A stretch of DNA of 64,000 nucleotides, taken from contig JBOEHJ010000023.1 in NCBI GenBank assembly GCA_050633905.1, forward strand, positions 1 through 64,000, read 5' to 3'. The position numbers and the translations under genes are program-made. How positions within the stretch are numbered: position 1 is the first letter of the stretch; each line of letters starts with the position of its first letter. A model generated the notes under the pieces. The model saw only the letters and a list, made by a program, of their open reading frames with translations. It did no database searches and was not told where the DNA came from. Positions 43,665 through 52,905 of this stretch are shown piece after piece. This stretch comes from JANQPX01 sp050633905 (GTDB lineage: Bacteria > Pseudomonadota > Alphaproteobacteria > Geminicoccales > Geminicoccaceae).

Positions 43665-44651
43665 TTAGTTGCCAAGGGCGTTGATCTTGTCCAAAACGCC
43701 ATCAGGCCAGGACGCCGAAAATTCAGTGTCGACATACTGCGCCTGCACATGTTCGCGGAAGGCATTGAGGTCAGGTTCATAGATTTCCATGCCCTCGCCT
43801 TCAAGGAATGCCACCAGGTCAGCTTCCTTCTGCAGCTGGTTTTGGCGTCCGCTTTCGGAAGCATCGTCAGCGGCTTGTTGAACGATGGCTTGCTGCTCCG
43901 CCGAGAGGCCATCCCAGGCGGCTTTCGAGAACGCGACGTAGTTCAGGTCAACCAGGTGCGCCGTCAGCGCGATCTGGCAGGTGACTTCATAGAACTTTGC
44001 GTCGACCACGGTCGGCAGCGGGTTGTCCTGGCCGTCGACCGAGGAGGTGGAAAGGGCTGTGTAAACCTCGGTGAACGCCATGGGCGTAGGGTTGGCGCCG
44101 AGTGCTTGGCCCAGGAACTGCCAGGCGTCGGTGCCAGGCATGCGAAGATTAATGCCAGCAAGGTCAGCTGGCGTTTGCACGTCAACCTCGTCCCGGCACT
44201 GACGCAGGTTTACATGCCGGCGACCAAGATACATCACGGACAGCAGCTTGACCCCAAGTTCCTCTTCGACCGTCGCCTTAAACGGGTCCATCAGCGCGTC
44301 ATTGAACACACGCACCTGATGCTCCGCATCCTGATGAACATAACCGGTGGCGAAGATCGAAAACTCTGGGAAGAACTGTGCCAGCTCCTGTGCTGACGCA
44401 ATCGACATCTCCAGATCACCCGAAGCAATGGCTTCAAGCTCTGAATTCTGCGCGATCAGGCTCGCATTGTAATGCGGCTCGTAGGTTGCGAAGCCAGCAA
44501 CCGCGGGGGCAAAAACCTCCTTCAGCGCGATCGAACGCTGATCTGTGTCTGAAGCTGGAGTCGACATTCTTAACGTGACTTTGTCCTGCGCCATGGCTGG
44601 CGCGGCAAGCGCGATCGCGGCCACCAAGGCCACTGACATTCTCAATTTCAT
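43665..44651 (-). CDS. dctP: TRAP transporter binding protein (DctP family)
   Basis: A 328-residue periplasmic receptor with signal peptide (LVAAIALAAPAMA) and DctP pattern: TLRMSTPASDTDQRSIALKE, PADLAGINLRMPGTDAWQFL with the carboxylate-binding Arg, and EVYTALSTSSVDGQDNPLPT. A GGGAGG ribosome site precedes the ATG. It is the first gene of the dctPQM operon. The substrate is not deducible; the ligand-binding Arg suggests a carboxylate or sulfonate. The 270 bases upstream hold only promoter-like sequence. Confidence 0.92.
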   Translation of the reverse strand: MKLRMSVALVAAIALAAPAMAQDKVTLRMSTPASDTDQRSIALKEVFAPAVAGFATYEPHYNASLIAQNSELEAIASGDLEMSIASAQELAQFFPEFSIFATGYVHQDAEHQVRVFNDALMDPFKATVEEELGVKLLSVMYLGRRHVNLRQCRDEVDVQTPADLAGINLRMPGTDAWQFLGQALGANPTPMAFTEVYTALSTSSVDGQDNPLPTVVDAKFYEVTCQIALTAHLVDLNYVAFSKAAWDGLSAEQQAIVQQAADDASESGRQNQLQKEADLVAFLEGEGMEIYEPDLNAFREHVQAQYVDTEFSASWPDGVLDKINALGN

Positions 44652-44920
44652 GATTTTTCCTCCCTGTTTTCTTATGACGATCGAGATTTCAGAATGCTAC
44701 ATGCTGTTAGGCTCTAAGACCAAGACCTACCGTTTAACATGGTCATCAGCTTGGCGCTTCGTTGCAAACCTTTGTGGCTTCCCCGTCGGTGACCATTGAT
44801 CCAAGTGTGACACGAAGTGGAAGTCCATTAGCCTTGTGTTATCAATAAGTTCCTAAAACCGAACATCGCGAATCGTTGAGAGCCGGGGGCGCCGTGTGAG
44901 AAACATAGTTTAGAGAATTC

Positions 44921-45310
44921 CTAAATTACCTTCTCCAAGACGAATTTCCCTCCCACAGCGACAGCAAGATCAAAAGGTTGATAATATCGACCTGCCGAAA
45001 ACCGGTTTCGGCACCTCGTTCGCGGGTTTTGAAAGTCTGCTGTCGGCCCGCAAGATAGCCTGAGGCCGGCCGCACTTCCAGTCGAGGTCTGCGCGGGCAT
45101 TTTGTTCAGCAAGCTATCGAGGGCCTTACGCTCATCGTCATCGAGGCGGGCGGGCATTGCTTTTTCCGCCTCAACGCAGATGATCATCGCCTCTTCGCAG
45201 ATGTCACGGCCCTCGCTCGTGAGGAACAGGCAGCATTTTCGAGCATCTTTCGGATCAGGTTCGTTGGTGATCAGGCCCTTGGCGACCAGTGGACGTGGCT
45301 CGGGCGCGGT
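44921..45310 (-). pseudogene. MarR-family regulator, 5' truncated
   Basis: The minus strand encodes the C-terminal half of a MarR-type regulator: VAKGLITNEPDPKDARKCCL (end of recognition helix and wing) and FLTSEGRDICEEAMIICVEA through the C-terminal dimerisation helix. The N-terminal part is missing because the reading frame runs into an IS1182 remnant at about 45300. After LLNKM the frame continues past the normal MarR end, also suggesting decay. It may once have regulated the TRAP operon. Confidence 0.75.
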
Positions 45311-45566
45311 CGGCTCCAATGTTCAGGCCGCCGTCGAGACGGAGCACCATCTGATCATCGCTCACGACGTGATCCAGAGTGGCAGTGATCGGGCATCCTT
45401 GGCGCCGATGGCAAACAAGGCCGAGGAAGTCTTGGGTGTCGACGAACTCGATGTGGCTGCCGATCGAGGATATTTCAGTTCCGAGCAACAGCCAGGCCGA
45501 CGTCACCGTCACGCTGCCCAAGCCAATGACAACCGGCGTGAACGCCAACGGGCAGTTCGGCAAGCC
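45300..45566 (+). pseudogene. IS1182-type transposase fragment with frameshift
   Basis: Reads VGSNVQAAVETEHHLIIAHD, then VLGVDELDVAADRGYFSSEQ, and after a frameshift near 45485 continues as ADVTVTLPKPMTTGVNANGQ. These are successive segments of an IS1182-type transposase. Both ends are missing: the left joins the truncated MarR gene and the right joins an IS3 fragment. Confidence 0.78.
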
Positions 45567-45658
45567 GTCACCACATCATTGCCAGACGCAAGAGCAAGCT
45601 CAATCTCTCGAAGTAATTTCAGAATGTGTTCGTCTGAATGACGTTTCCGGGCCATCAT
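45566..45658 (-). pseudogene. IS3-family OrfA N-terminal fragment
   Basis: On the minus strand MMARKRHSDEHILKLLREIE followed by ASGNDVVTACR is the start of an IS3-group OrfA (helix-turn-helix) protein. It breaks off at the IS1182 fragment. About 230 bases between here and the SDR gene at 45891 contain no recognised gene. Confidence 0.65.
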
Positions 45659-45890
45659 CAAAACTCGCCGTGGGAACTCGTTGATGACCCGAATCGAGGG
45701 GACTAAGACATTACAGCATCGCCACCTGCACTGTCACGACACCCGACACCACGACATCGCATCAAGGCTTCCGGCTGGCGTTTGATGGTTGACGTCCTTT
45801 ACGGCTCCTTAAGAAGGCTGTCACAATGCTCATCAAGGGGTGCGTAGGTCAAATATCGAGGCTCTTGGCCTCCAGCTATAGGGCTCTTTG

Positions 45891-46697
45891 ATGTCCCAAG
45901 AAAAAACGAAGCTCCCGGTCGCCATCACAGGAGCAGGAGCAGGAATAGGTTATGCCATGGCGAAGACATTCGCCGAGGCTGGTCATCCTATTGCAATCAT
46001 CGATGTTGATCGCGACAAGGCGGAGCGGGCGGCAACAACCGTTGCGGATAAAACAGGCGTTGCAGTGATCGGCGTTCATGCCGATATCGCCGATAGCGCA
46101 TCCAGTAAAGAAGCACACCGAACCATCGTAGCGACGCTCGGGCCACCTGGCGTACTGATCAACAATGCCGGCATCATGCCGCAGAAAAAGGGGTGGGTTG
46201 AAGAGCTGCCGGAAGCAGACTTTGATCGAATGCTCGATATCCACATATGCGGCTCGGTGACATGGTCCCGTCTCGTTCTGCCCGCTATGCGGAAGGCCGG
46301 CTTCGGACGTATCATCAATATGTCATCAGCCAATGCAGTGCTCGCCGTTCCCCATCGCCTCGCCTATGTCACGGCCAAGAAAGCGATCCTCGGTCTGACC
46401 GAAGGTCTGGCGCTCGACTGTGCTCGCGCCGGGATCACGGTGAATGCGATTCTGCCCGGCTACATCTTGACCGAGACATTGGCCGAGCGGGCAGAGCAAG
46501 GCATGTTGAATAAGAACGACTATGGTGAGCGTACGCCGGTTGGCCGATGGGGTGAGCCTGACGAGATCGCGCGCGTTGCGCTCTTCCTCGCTGATACGGC
46601 CTCTTCCTTCATCACCGGCGCCAAATTCGTTATCGATGGCGGCCTGACCATTCGTGGCGATCCTGGTGAGGATATCGATCGCTCGCCCTTCGCATAA
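45891..46697 (+). CDS. SDR-family oxidoreductase
   Basis: A 268-residue short-chain dehydrogenase: VAITGAGAGIGYAMAKTFAE nucleotide loop at about residues 10-29, LINNAGIMPQ at about 90, catalytic Ser in INMSSANAV and YVTAKKAI with the Tyr and Lys, and the C-terminal ITGAKFVIDGGLTIRGDP. The start is the ATG at 45891 rather than a preceding TTG. The next features downstream are a lipoyl-domain pseudogene and an SsuABC-type importer, so it may be the survivor of an operon for a 2-oxo- or hydroxyacid. Its substrate is unknown. Confidence 0.88.
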   Translation: MSQEKTKLPVAITGAGAGIGYAMAKTFAEAGHPIAIIDVDRDKAERAATTVADKTGVAVIGVHADIADSASSKEAHRTIVATLGPPGVLINNAGIMPQKKGWVEELPEADFDRMLDIHICGSVTWSRLVLPAMRKAGFGRIINMSSANAVLAVPHRLAYVTAKKAILGLTEGLALDCARAGITVNAILPGYILTETLAERAEQGMLNKNDYGERTPVGRWGEPDEIARVALFLADTASSFITGAKFVIDGGLTIRGDPGEDIDRSPFA

Positions 46698-46790
46698 AAA
46701 CGCCCCGCGGGCTTCAGGGAGACTGACAAACTATGAACGATGCACGGTCAAAGTGCTACTCGGCGTCGAACAGGATGCGGAGGCCATGCT

Positions 46791-47035
46791 GTGAAGGTCG
46801 CGCTCAAGACGCCGCGTGTGATTCCATGAATATGGAGGAAGGCACCTAAGTCGCCTGGCGAGTGCAGCCGGGGGATAACTTCACCGAGAGCGACATCCTC
46901 TACGAGATCGAAACCGAAAAAGTGGGCAACAAAGTTGAAGCACCCTGTTACGGCGTCATGCTGGAGCATCTCGCCGACGAAGGTGATGACACTCCGATTA
47001 GCGACGATGTTTGCGGCATCGACAAGCAAGACTAG
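46791..47035 (+). pseudogene. Lipoyl/biotinyl domain (E2-type) pseudogene
   Basis: A lipoyl domain can be followed across a frameshift near 46821 and an in-frame TAA: KVALKTPRV, then SMNMEEGT, stop, VAWRVQPGDNFTESDILYEI and ETEKVGNKVEAPCYGVM. Lipoyl domains of 2-oxoacid dehydrogenase E2 proteins read very similarly around the modified Lys (usually IETDKVxxEVEAP). The expected catalytic domain does not follow; about 30 bases later the permease gene begins. It is a relic of a lost or moved dehydrogenase complex. Confidence 0.7.
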
Positions 47036-47068
47036 AGTGAGGTTTGTGTCATTCATCGGGGGCGCATA

Positions 47069-47863
47069 ATGGGAAGGCTGGCATCCTACCGCATGCTCGT
47101 GTTTGGCCTCGCTGCGGTGACCGGCTGGATCGTCCTTTGGGCGTGGTTGACACGCGAAGGCGGTCCCGTCCCGGCTCTCTATTTCCCTCCACCGGAAGAC
47201 GTCCTGAACCGGTTTTGGCGGATGTGGACGCGGCCCTATATCGGCAGCACGCTCTTTGAGCACATTCTCAGCAGCCTTTACATCGTCCTTTCAGGTTGGA
47301 GTTTGGCTGCGCTCGTTGGCGTTCCGCTGGGCATTGCGATGGCTTGGTGGTCGAAGCTCAAATGGATCGTCTTTCCCATCTTTCAAATCATCCGTCCGGT
47401 GCCACCACTTGCATGGATACCGCTCACCATTCTCTGGCTGGGAATTGGCGACGTTGCTCGGATGTCGGTCGTGTTCATTGCAGCCCTGGTGCCCTGGCTG
47501 ATGAACTCGATGCTTGCCGTTTATTCAGTCGACAAGCTCTTGATCGATGCAGGCAAGACGCTTGGTGCAAGCGACAGGCAGATTCTGACGCGCATCGTCT
47601 GTCGCACCGCCATGCCGACGCTCGTAGCCGCCGCACGCATGGCGTTGGGAAGTGCGTGGTCAACACTGGTGGCCGCCGAGATTTTGGCGGCGACGGCGGG
47701 GCTTGGCTATATAGCGGTCAACGCGTCGCAATTGCTGGACACGGACGTTCTGATCGTTGCGATGATCATGATCGGGATTTTGGGCATCGCGCTCACCGCT
47801 CTCATCGAACTCGCTCAGTACATCCTGGCACCTTGGTCCGTTCGCGGCGAACGGAGGGACTAG
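47069..47863 (+). CDS. SsuC/TauC-type ABC transporter permease
   Basis: A 264-residue permease with about six helices and the conserved loop EAGKTLGASDRQIL-like sequence (here LLIDAGKTLGASDRQILTRI) that docks the ATPase. The family (nitrate/sulfonate/bicarbonate/thiamine precursor type) also shows IRPVPPLAWIPLTILWLGIG. The second permease gene starts 3 bases after its stop, so the two probably form a heterodimer. Confidence 0.9.
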   Translation: MGRLASYRMLVFGLAAVTGWIVLWAWLTREGGPVPALYFPPPEDVLNRFWRMWTRPYIGSTLFEHILSSLYIVLSGWSLAALVGVPLGIAMAWWSKLKWIVFPIFQIIRPVPPLAWIPLTILWLGIGDVARMSVVFIAALVPWLMNSMLAVYSVDKLLIDAGKTLGASDRQILTRIVCRTAMPTLVAAARMALGSAWSTLVAAEILAATAGLGYIAVNASQLLDTDVLIVAMIMIGILGIALTALIELAQYILAPWSVRGERRD

Positions 47864-47866
47864 CGC

Positions 47867-48691
47867 GTGATCGATACAATGCTGGCGCAGATGGGTGTGG
47901 TTTCGATGAGAGGGAAATCAATCGCTTATGGCACGTTGTCGCTGACCATGCTCATCCTCGCCTGGTTCTTGTCCACCAGCGTTTTTGGCTTGATTGAGCC
48001 CCGCGTCCTCCCCTCGCCTGCTGACGTGGCACAGAAATATTTCCTGCATGTGACCGAGCCGTTCAGCGGGCTTACCCTATCCGGTCACGTTCTTGCGTCG
48101 CTGGAACGATGGGGATGGGGTGTATTCTTCGGCTTGATCATCGGCATCCCCGTTGGTGTTTTTTTCGCCTGGGCGCCTTGGTTCAAAACAATCGTCAATC
48201 CAATCTTCGAGCTTCTTCATTTCATCCCGCCATTTGCCTATATTCCGCTTGCCGTCCTCTGGTTCGGCGCGTCGACGGCGACGCAAGCGATGGTGGTTTT
48301 CGTCGCTGCCTTCCCAGCCTTTGTGATCAACGCGCAATTGGGCGTGTCGCAGGTTGAGAAAATCTATATCGACGCGGCGCGTGTGTTTGGCGCCAATCAG
48401 GCAGCAATCTTGCGTCGCGTCGTCATTCCTGCCGCTGCTCCGAGCATCTACACAGGGTTGCGCATTTCGATCAGTAATGGATGGATGGCTCTGGTCGGTG
48501 CTGAGCTCGTGGTCGGTAAAGTTGGATTGGGTTTCATGATTTCTCAGGGCCAAGAAAACGCCTCTGTTACCACGATTTTTGTCGGTCTCATCACCATAGG
48601 AATTCTGGGCGTCCTGATCGACACAGTTGTTCAAAGGAGTGAGCGATACTTGCTGCCATGGCGTAAGAACGTCATGGTGAACGGCAGGTAA
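47867..48691 (+). CDS. SsuC/TauC-type ABC transporter permease
   Basis: A 274-residue partner permease with LLHFIPPFAYIPLAVLWFGA and the ATPase-docking KIYIDAARVFGANQAAILRR. The start at 47867 is a GTG. The gene order permease-permease-ATPase-binding protein, on one strand and tightly spaced, is that of a sulfonate/taurine-type importer. Confidence 0.9.
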   Translation: MIDTMLAQMGVVSMRGKSIAYGTLSLTMLILAWFLSTSVFGLIEPRVLPSPADVAQKYFLHVTEPFSGLTLSGHVLASLERWGWGVFFGLIIGIPVGVFFAWAPWFKTIVNPIFELLHFIPPFAYIPLAVLWFGASTATQAMVVFVAAFPAFVINAQLGVSQVEKIYIDAARVFGANQAAILRRVVIPAAAPSIYTGLRISISNGWMALVGAELVVGKVGLGFMISQGQENASVTTIFVGLITIGILGVLIDTVVQRSERYLLPWRKNVMVNGR

Positions 48692-48703
48692 GGCGCGAGA
48701 AGA

Positions 48704-49534
48704 ATGAATTCAGCCGCAACCAACGCACCGCTTGAACACACAGCACGACCCAAGCTGGAACTTCGGTCCATCACCAAATGGTTTGGGTCGGAGGAAACTG
48801 GAATCTGTGCGGTCGATGACTGCACCTTGAGCGTCGACGAAGGTGAGTTCGTCTGTGTTGTTGGGCCTTCCGGCTGCGGTAAATCAACACTGATGACCAT
48901 CGGCGCCGGATTGGAGGCGCCGACCCATGGCGACGTTCTCATCGATGGCCAGCCCGCAGGCCCACCGGGGCCAAGGCGTTGCGTGGTCTTCCAGAAATTT
49001 GCGCTCTTCCCCTCCGAAACTGCTGAGCAGAACATCAAGTTCGGTCTTCAGATGACCGGCGTTGCTAGGGACGAACAGGAACGCCGCCTCATCGAGCAGC
49101 TTAAAATCATGGGATTGGAGCAATTTCGAAAGGCCTATCCGAGCGAGTTGTCCGGCGGCATGCAGCAGCGGGTCGCGATCGCGCGGGCGCTGGTGATGCA
49201 GCCGGAGATCTTGCTGATGGACGAACCCTTTGGCGCTCTGGATGCGCAGACGCGCACCATCCTCCAAGAAGAAGTCCAACGCCTGCACCGAGACCAGCAC
49301 TACACGGTCCTCTTCATCACTCACTCGGTGGAAGAGGCGGTTTATCTCGGCGACAGGGTCATCGTGATGACCCGAAGGCCCGGTCGCATCAAAAAGGAAC
49401 TCGAACTGCCACGTGATGCCGCCTGGAAACTGGGCGATATCGAAGCTGCGGCAGAACACCCTGACTTCATCGAAGCACGCCGCGAGATCTGGGCGCTGGT
49501 TCGTGAAGAGATTATTGCCGGTCAGGCAAGTTAA
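48704..49534 (+). CDS. SsuB/TauB-type ABC transporter ATPase
   Basis: A 276-residue single-domain ABC ATPase: Walker A VGPSGCGKSTLMTI at about residues 53-66, signature ELSGGMQQRVAIARALVMQP and Walker B EILLMDEPFGALDAQTR, then the switch His in VLFITHSVEEAVYLGD. These match the nitrate/sulfonate/taurine ATPase group. It follows the second permease gene by 12 bases and precedes the binding-protein gene. Confidence 0.93.
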   Translation: MNSAATNAPLEHTARPKLELRSITKWFGSEETGICAVDDCTLSVDEGEFVCVVGPSGCGKSTLMTIGAGLEAPTHGDVLIDGQPAGPPGPRRCVVFQKFALFPSETAEQNIKFGLQMTGVARDEQERRLIEQLKIMGLEQFRKAYPSELSGGMQQRVAIARALVMQPEILLMDEPFGALDAQTRTILQEEVQRLHRDQHYTVLFITHSVEEAVYLGDRVIVMTRRPGRIKKELELPRDAAWKLGDIEAAAEHPDFIEARREIWALVREEIIAGQAS

Positions 49535-49559
49535 AACATCAGCCAAAAGGGAGACGATA

Positions 49560-50573
49560 ATGAACAAAAAAGCACGATCGACTGTGATGGCATGCGCCTT
49601 GGCACTTGGCGTCGCCGGACCCGCCTGGTCGCAGACCAAGCTCGATCTGAACAGCCAACCGAACGAAGCCGGTTTCCCCATGTGGCTTGCCAACGATCTC
49701 GGATATTTCAACGACAACGGGCTCGAAGTCGCCATCGAGTATTTCCCGAACGGCGGTGCAGCCTTGGCGACGGGTGCGACGGGTCAATGGCAGGCTGGCT
49801 GGACCGGTGGCCCTCCGGCGGTGTCCGGCTGGGAAAAGTTCCAGCTGGTCTCAGTCGGCGCTATGCAGAAAGAATCTCAGAACCTGAAGCTCGTCATGCG
49901 CAACGACGCCATGGAGGGCAAATCACCGGCCGAGGCGCTCCTCGCGACAAAGATTGGCACTGTTCCAAATTCCACCTGGAGCCAGGTTCTCTACGCCTGC
50001 GCTGCCCATCTTGGCGTTGAGGATCCGGAAGCGCTGGATGTCGTCCCGCTTACGCCGGCTGTGACCATTCAGTCGCTGCAGAGTGGCGATCTCGGGGCCG
50101 GCACGACAGCTGCGTCCGCCGACTTACCGCTGATCAACGACAACGAGAACTATACCATGGTGTGTGACGGCAAGATCGCTGGCACCGAGGTCATCGCGCC
50201 CTACATCGTGACCAAAACGTTCTGGGACGAAGATCCGACATCAGCCGCTGCCTTTGTCGAGGCCGTCTACAGGGCTAACGAATATATCAACGCCACCGAT
50301 CCGACCAAAGTGGTCGAGCATGTTCTGGCCTATTACGCCGACACCGGCATCGAAGGCGATGACGTCAAAGCCGAGTACGCTATGCGCATGCGCGACTGGG
50401 TCACGTTGGATGAAGCCATCGCGGACGTGGATTCCGGTCTGACTAATGAGACGCTGACCGGTGCTGCGGAGGTCTTGGTCGCCGGCGGTGCTCGTGACAC
50501 GGTGCCGGACTTCGGACCGATGCAGCCACTCGCTCTGGAAATCCTAGAGGCCGCCAAGGCCCTCCGAAACTAG
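49560..50573 (+). CDS. SsuA/NMT1-type periplasmic binding protein
   Basis: A 337-residue binding protein. I start it at the ATG at 49560 (AAAGGGAG ribosome site) because it then has a signal peptide VMACALALGVAGPAWSQ; the frame is open upstream within the ATPase gene. The mature part opens KLDLNSQPNEAGFPMWLAND and continues with LGYFNDNGLEVAIEYFPNGG, the usual opening of SsuA/TauA/ThiY-like proteins. It completes the importer. A sulfatase gene follows downstream, so the solute may be a sulfated or sulfonated compound, but the family also covers nitrate and pyrimidine precursors. Confidence 0.9.
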   Translation: MNKKARSTVMACALALGVAGPAWSQTKLDLNSQPNEAGFPMWLANDLGYFNDNGLEVAIEYFPNGGAALATGATGQWQAGWTGGPPAVSGWEKFQLVSVGAMQKESQNLKLVMRNDAMEGKSPAEALLATKIGTVPNSTWSQVLYACAAHLGVEDPEALDVVPLTPAVTIQSLQSGDLGAGTTAASADLPLINDNENYTMVCDGKIAGTEVIAPYIVTKTFWDEDPTSAAAFVEAVYRANEYINATDPTKVVEHVLAYYADTGIEGDDVKAEYAMRMRDWVTLDEAIADVDSGLTNETLTGAAEVLVAGGARDTVPDFGPMQPLALEILEAAKALRN

Positions 50574-50610
50574 GTGGCATGACCACCTCATAGGGTTTGG
50601 TCAACCTTCG

Positions 50611-50675
50611 AAGAAAGAGCCTCGACATGGAAGTGTATGCGGACCTTTGTCGGGATGATGTCGGGGCTCTTTCTT
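50611..50675 (+). terminator. Long inverted repeat after the SsuA-like gene
   Basis: Two 18-base arms (AAGAAAGAGCCTCGACAT and its near-perfect complement ATGTCGGGGCTCTTTCTT) separated by 29 bases, ending in a T-rich CTTTCTT. It starts 38 bases after the stop codon and lies upstream of the sulfatase gene, so it probably separates the two transcripts; the long loop is unusual for a plain terminator. Confidence 0.55.
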
Positions 50676-50731
50676 ATCGAATGCTAGCCTAGGGCTGAGC
50701 GCGCGACGGCGATGTGAGCGGAGGGTATTTC

Positions 50732-52237
50732 TTGAACATCATTTTGATTCTGGTGGATAGTCTTAACCGCGACTGTTTGAGCGCCTACAATCCAGAAACG
50801 CTCTGCCGCACACCGGTCTTAGATGCGTTCGCCGAAAAGGCGACTGTCTTCGACAATCACTTCATTTCGAGCCTGCCATGCATGCCAGCCCGGCGCGAAA
50901 TTTTCTCTGGCCGGAAAGAGTTCATGTGGCGTCCCTGGGGCCCGCTCGAGGTTTTTGATCCGCGCCTGCCGGTGATTTTGCGCGACTCCAACTACAACAC
51001 CGGCATGGTGACGGACCACTATCACTACTGGGAGGAGATGGCGAACGGCTACATGCAGGGGTTTTCGTCCCTGGAACTCATTCGCGGTCATGAGACCGAT
51101 TACTGGAAACTTCCGGAAACCGGTCCGGTTCCGCCCTGGGTCGACAAGATTGCCGAGTTTCGCGCCGCTGTTCATCCGCGCCAATATTACGCCAATGTAA
51201 AAGACTTTGCCGGCGAAAAGGATTTCTTCCCGGCCAAAGTGTTTTCGAAAGCAGCCGATTGGCTAGACGAGAATGCCTTAAAAGGCCCCTTCTTTCTCCA
51301 GGTTGAAAGCTTTGATGTGCATGAGCCATTCGATGTGCCGGAGCCTTATGCCTCCATGTACACCGATGGCTCCAAAGATGATTTCAACATCTGGCCGCCC
51401 TATCAGATCTATGCCGATCAGGACGCCTTCATGGCCCAGACAACGCCGGAAGAACTGGCGTTTTTGAGGGCCCAGTATATGGGCAAGACGACGATGGTCG
51501 ATAAGTGGTTGGGGCAGTTCTTGGAGAAGATCGACGCGCTCGACCTCTGGGATGACACCATGGTCATTTTTACGACCGACCACGGTCACGACCTCGGTGA
51601 GCGTGGCGTCTTTGGCAAACAGTTTCCGCATTACGACAGCCACGCCAACATCCCGATGATGATCTGGCATCCACAGAAAAGCGACGGGGCACGAACAGCA
51701 GCCCTGACGCAGACAGTCGATCTCTTCGCCACCATCATCGATGCGGCAGGTGCTGCTATCCCGTCAGCAAACCGCCATTCACGCAGTCTATTGCCGGCAC
51801 TCGATGACCAGACCCGGCGCGACGCGATCCTTTACGGAACCTTCGGACAAGGCGTCTGCCTGACAGATGGGGAATGGACGCTCTTCAAGGCGCCGGTCGG
51901 GGACAAGTCGCTCTTTTCCTATTCTACGATGATCAACCGCCCGCTCATCGTCGATAATCCCGTCGACGGCAGGGTGGGGCGGATGCCCGATCCGCCGGTC
52001 GATCAGGGCTATTTTGACCCGACAGTTCCCCTGCCGCTTTGGAAAATGCCGATCACCATTGATCCTCGCACGGAACAGAATTTCCTATTTCATCGAAAGA
52101 ACGATCCAAACCAAGGGACCAATCTATGGGATAAGGAACCGGCTGAGCGTGATCGCCTGCTTGCCCTCATGCGCACCATGATCGCCGACGAAGGAGCGCC
52201 GCCTGAGCAGTTCGATCGACTAGATCTGCAGCCTTAA
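50732..52237 (+). CDS. Type I (formylglycine-dependent) sulfatase, paralogue
   Basis: About 501 residues, clearly paralogous to the sulfatase at 30143-31666. It begins NIILILVDSLNRDCLSAYNP and has the active-site sequence SLPCMPARREIFSGR with CxPxR; DVHEPF and TTDHGHDLGERGVFGK provide further active-site residues. I prefer the TTG at 50732 because GGAGG lies 7 bases upstream and the protein then starts directly with the metal-binding strand; a GTG at 50714 is also in frame. It needs the FGE encoded at 35071 or another. It is not secreted. It stands downstream of the SsuABC-type importer but beyond a terminator-like repeat. Confidence 0.9.
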   Translation: MNIILILVDSLNRDCLSAYNPETLCRTPVLDAFAEKATVFDNHFISSLPCMPARREIFSGRKEFMWRPWGPLEVFDPRLPVILRDSNYNTGMVTDHYHYWEEMANGYMQGFSSLELIRGHETDYWKLPETGPVPPWVDKIAEFRAAVHPRQYYANVKDFAGEKDFFPAKVFSKAADWLDENALKGPFFLQVESFDVHEPFDVPEPYASMYTDGSKDDFNIWPPYQIYADQDAFMAQTTPEELAFLRAQYMGKTTMVDKWLGQFLEKIDALDLWDDTMVIFTTDHGHDLGERGVFGKQFPHYDSHANIPMMIWHPQKSDGARTAALTQTVDLFATIIDAAGAAIPSANRHSRSLLPALDDQTRRDAILYGTFGQGVCLTDGEWTLFKAPVGDKSLFSYSTMINRPLIVDNPVDGRVGRMPDPPVDQGYFDPTVPLPLWKMPITIDPRTEQNFLFHRKNDPNQGTNLWDKEPAERDRLLALMRTMIADEGAPPEQFDRLDLQP

Positions 52238-52384
52238 TCGCGACCAGCAAAGACCTCTTCGTACTTTCGTCGAGGACACTGGCTAAGATGTGGCTTACTG
52301 CGCTAAGGCGGAACTCGAACGAGAGCTCGTATCATGACCGAAATGCTGACCAAACTGGAAGCCGCTGATTTCAACAACCATTCT

Positions 52385-52896
52385 TTCTCAACTCGTCGTG
52401 AAGATCGCGGGCCAAACACATTATCTGTGGCGTGCCATCGACTATGAAGGTGAGGTACTCGAAGCCTTCGTCACCAAGACCAAGGACAAAACTTCTGCCT
52501 TGAAATTCCACAAAGCCATGAAACGATGTGGCACGCCAAACGTCATTGTCACCGACGGTCTCGCTTCCTACGGGGCTACCATGAAGGAGATTGGCAACCA
52601 AGAGAGACAGCCGACACAACACTATTTGAAGAACCACGTTGAAAACTCACACCAGCCATTCCGACGATGAGAACGGACCATGCTGCGATTTCGACGCCTT
52701 CGACATCTCCAGAAATTCTCGTCAACACACGCCTTCGTCTACAATCATTTCAACGTCCAGCGCCACCTCTCTTCAAGACCCATCTTCAAAGCCGACCGAG
52801 AGAATGCCGTTCAGGAATGACGCTCATTGACCGCTGCATGAAAGTACGGTCATTGCCGGTCGTCCGCGAGCAATCGATTTTGCGCTGACAACGCCC
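52385..52896 (+). mobile_element. Decayed IS6-family element (5' truncated)
   Basis: Contains the central and C-terminal parts of an IS6 transposase: KIAGQTHYLWRAIDYEGEVL, NVIVTDGLASYGATMKEIGN, NHVENSHQPFRR, then an in-frame stop (near 52668) and more family sequence up to ENAVQE, a second stop and RSLTAA. The right inverted end GCGCTGACAACGCCC (52882-52896) matches that of the IS6 copy at 19755-20567. The left third is missing. The 150 bases before it (52238-52384) contain only a short unassigned open frame. Confidence 0.78.
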
Positions 52897-52905
52897 GCAC
52901 GCGAC

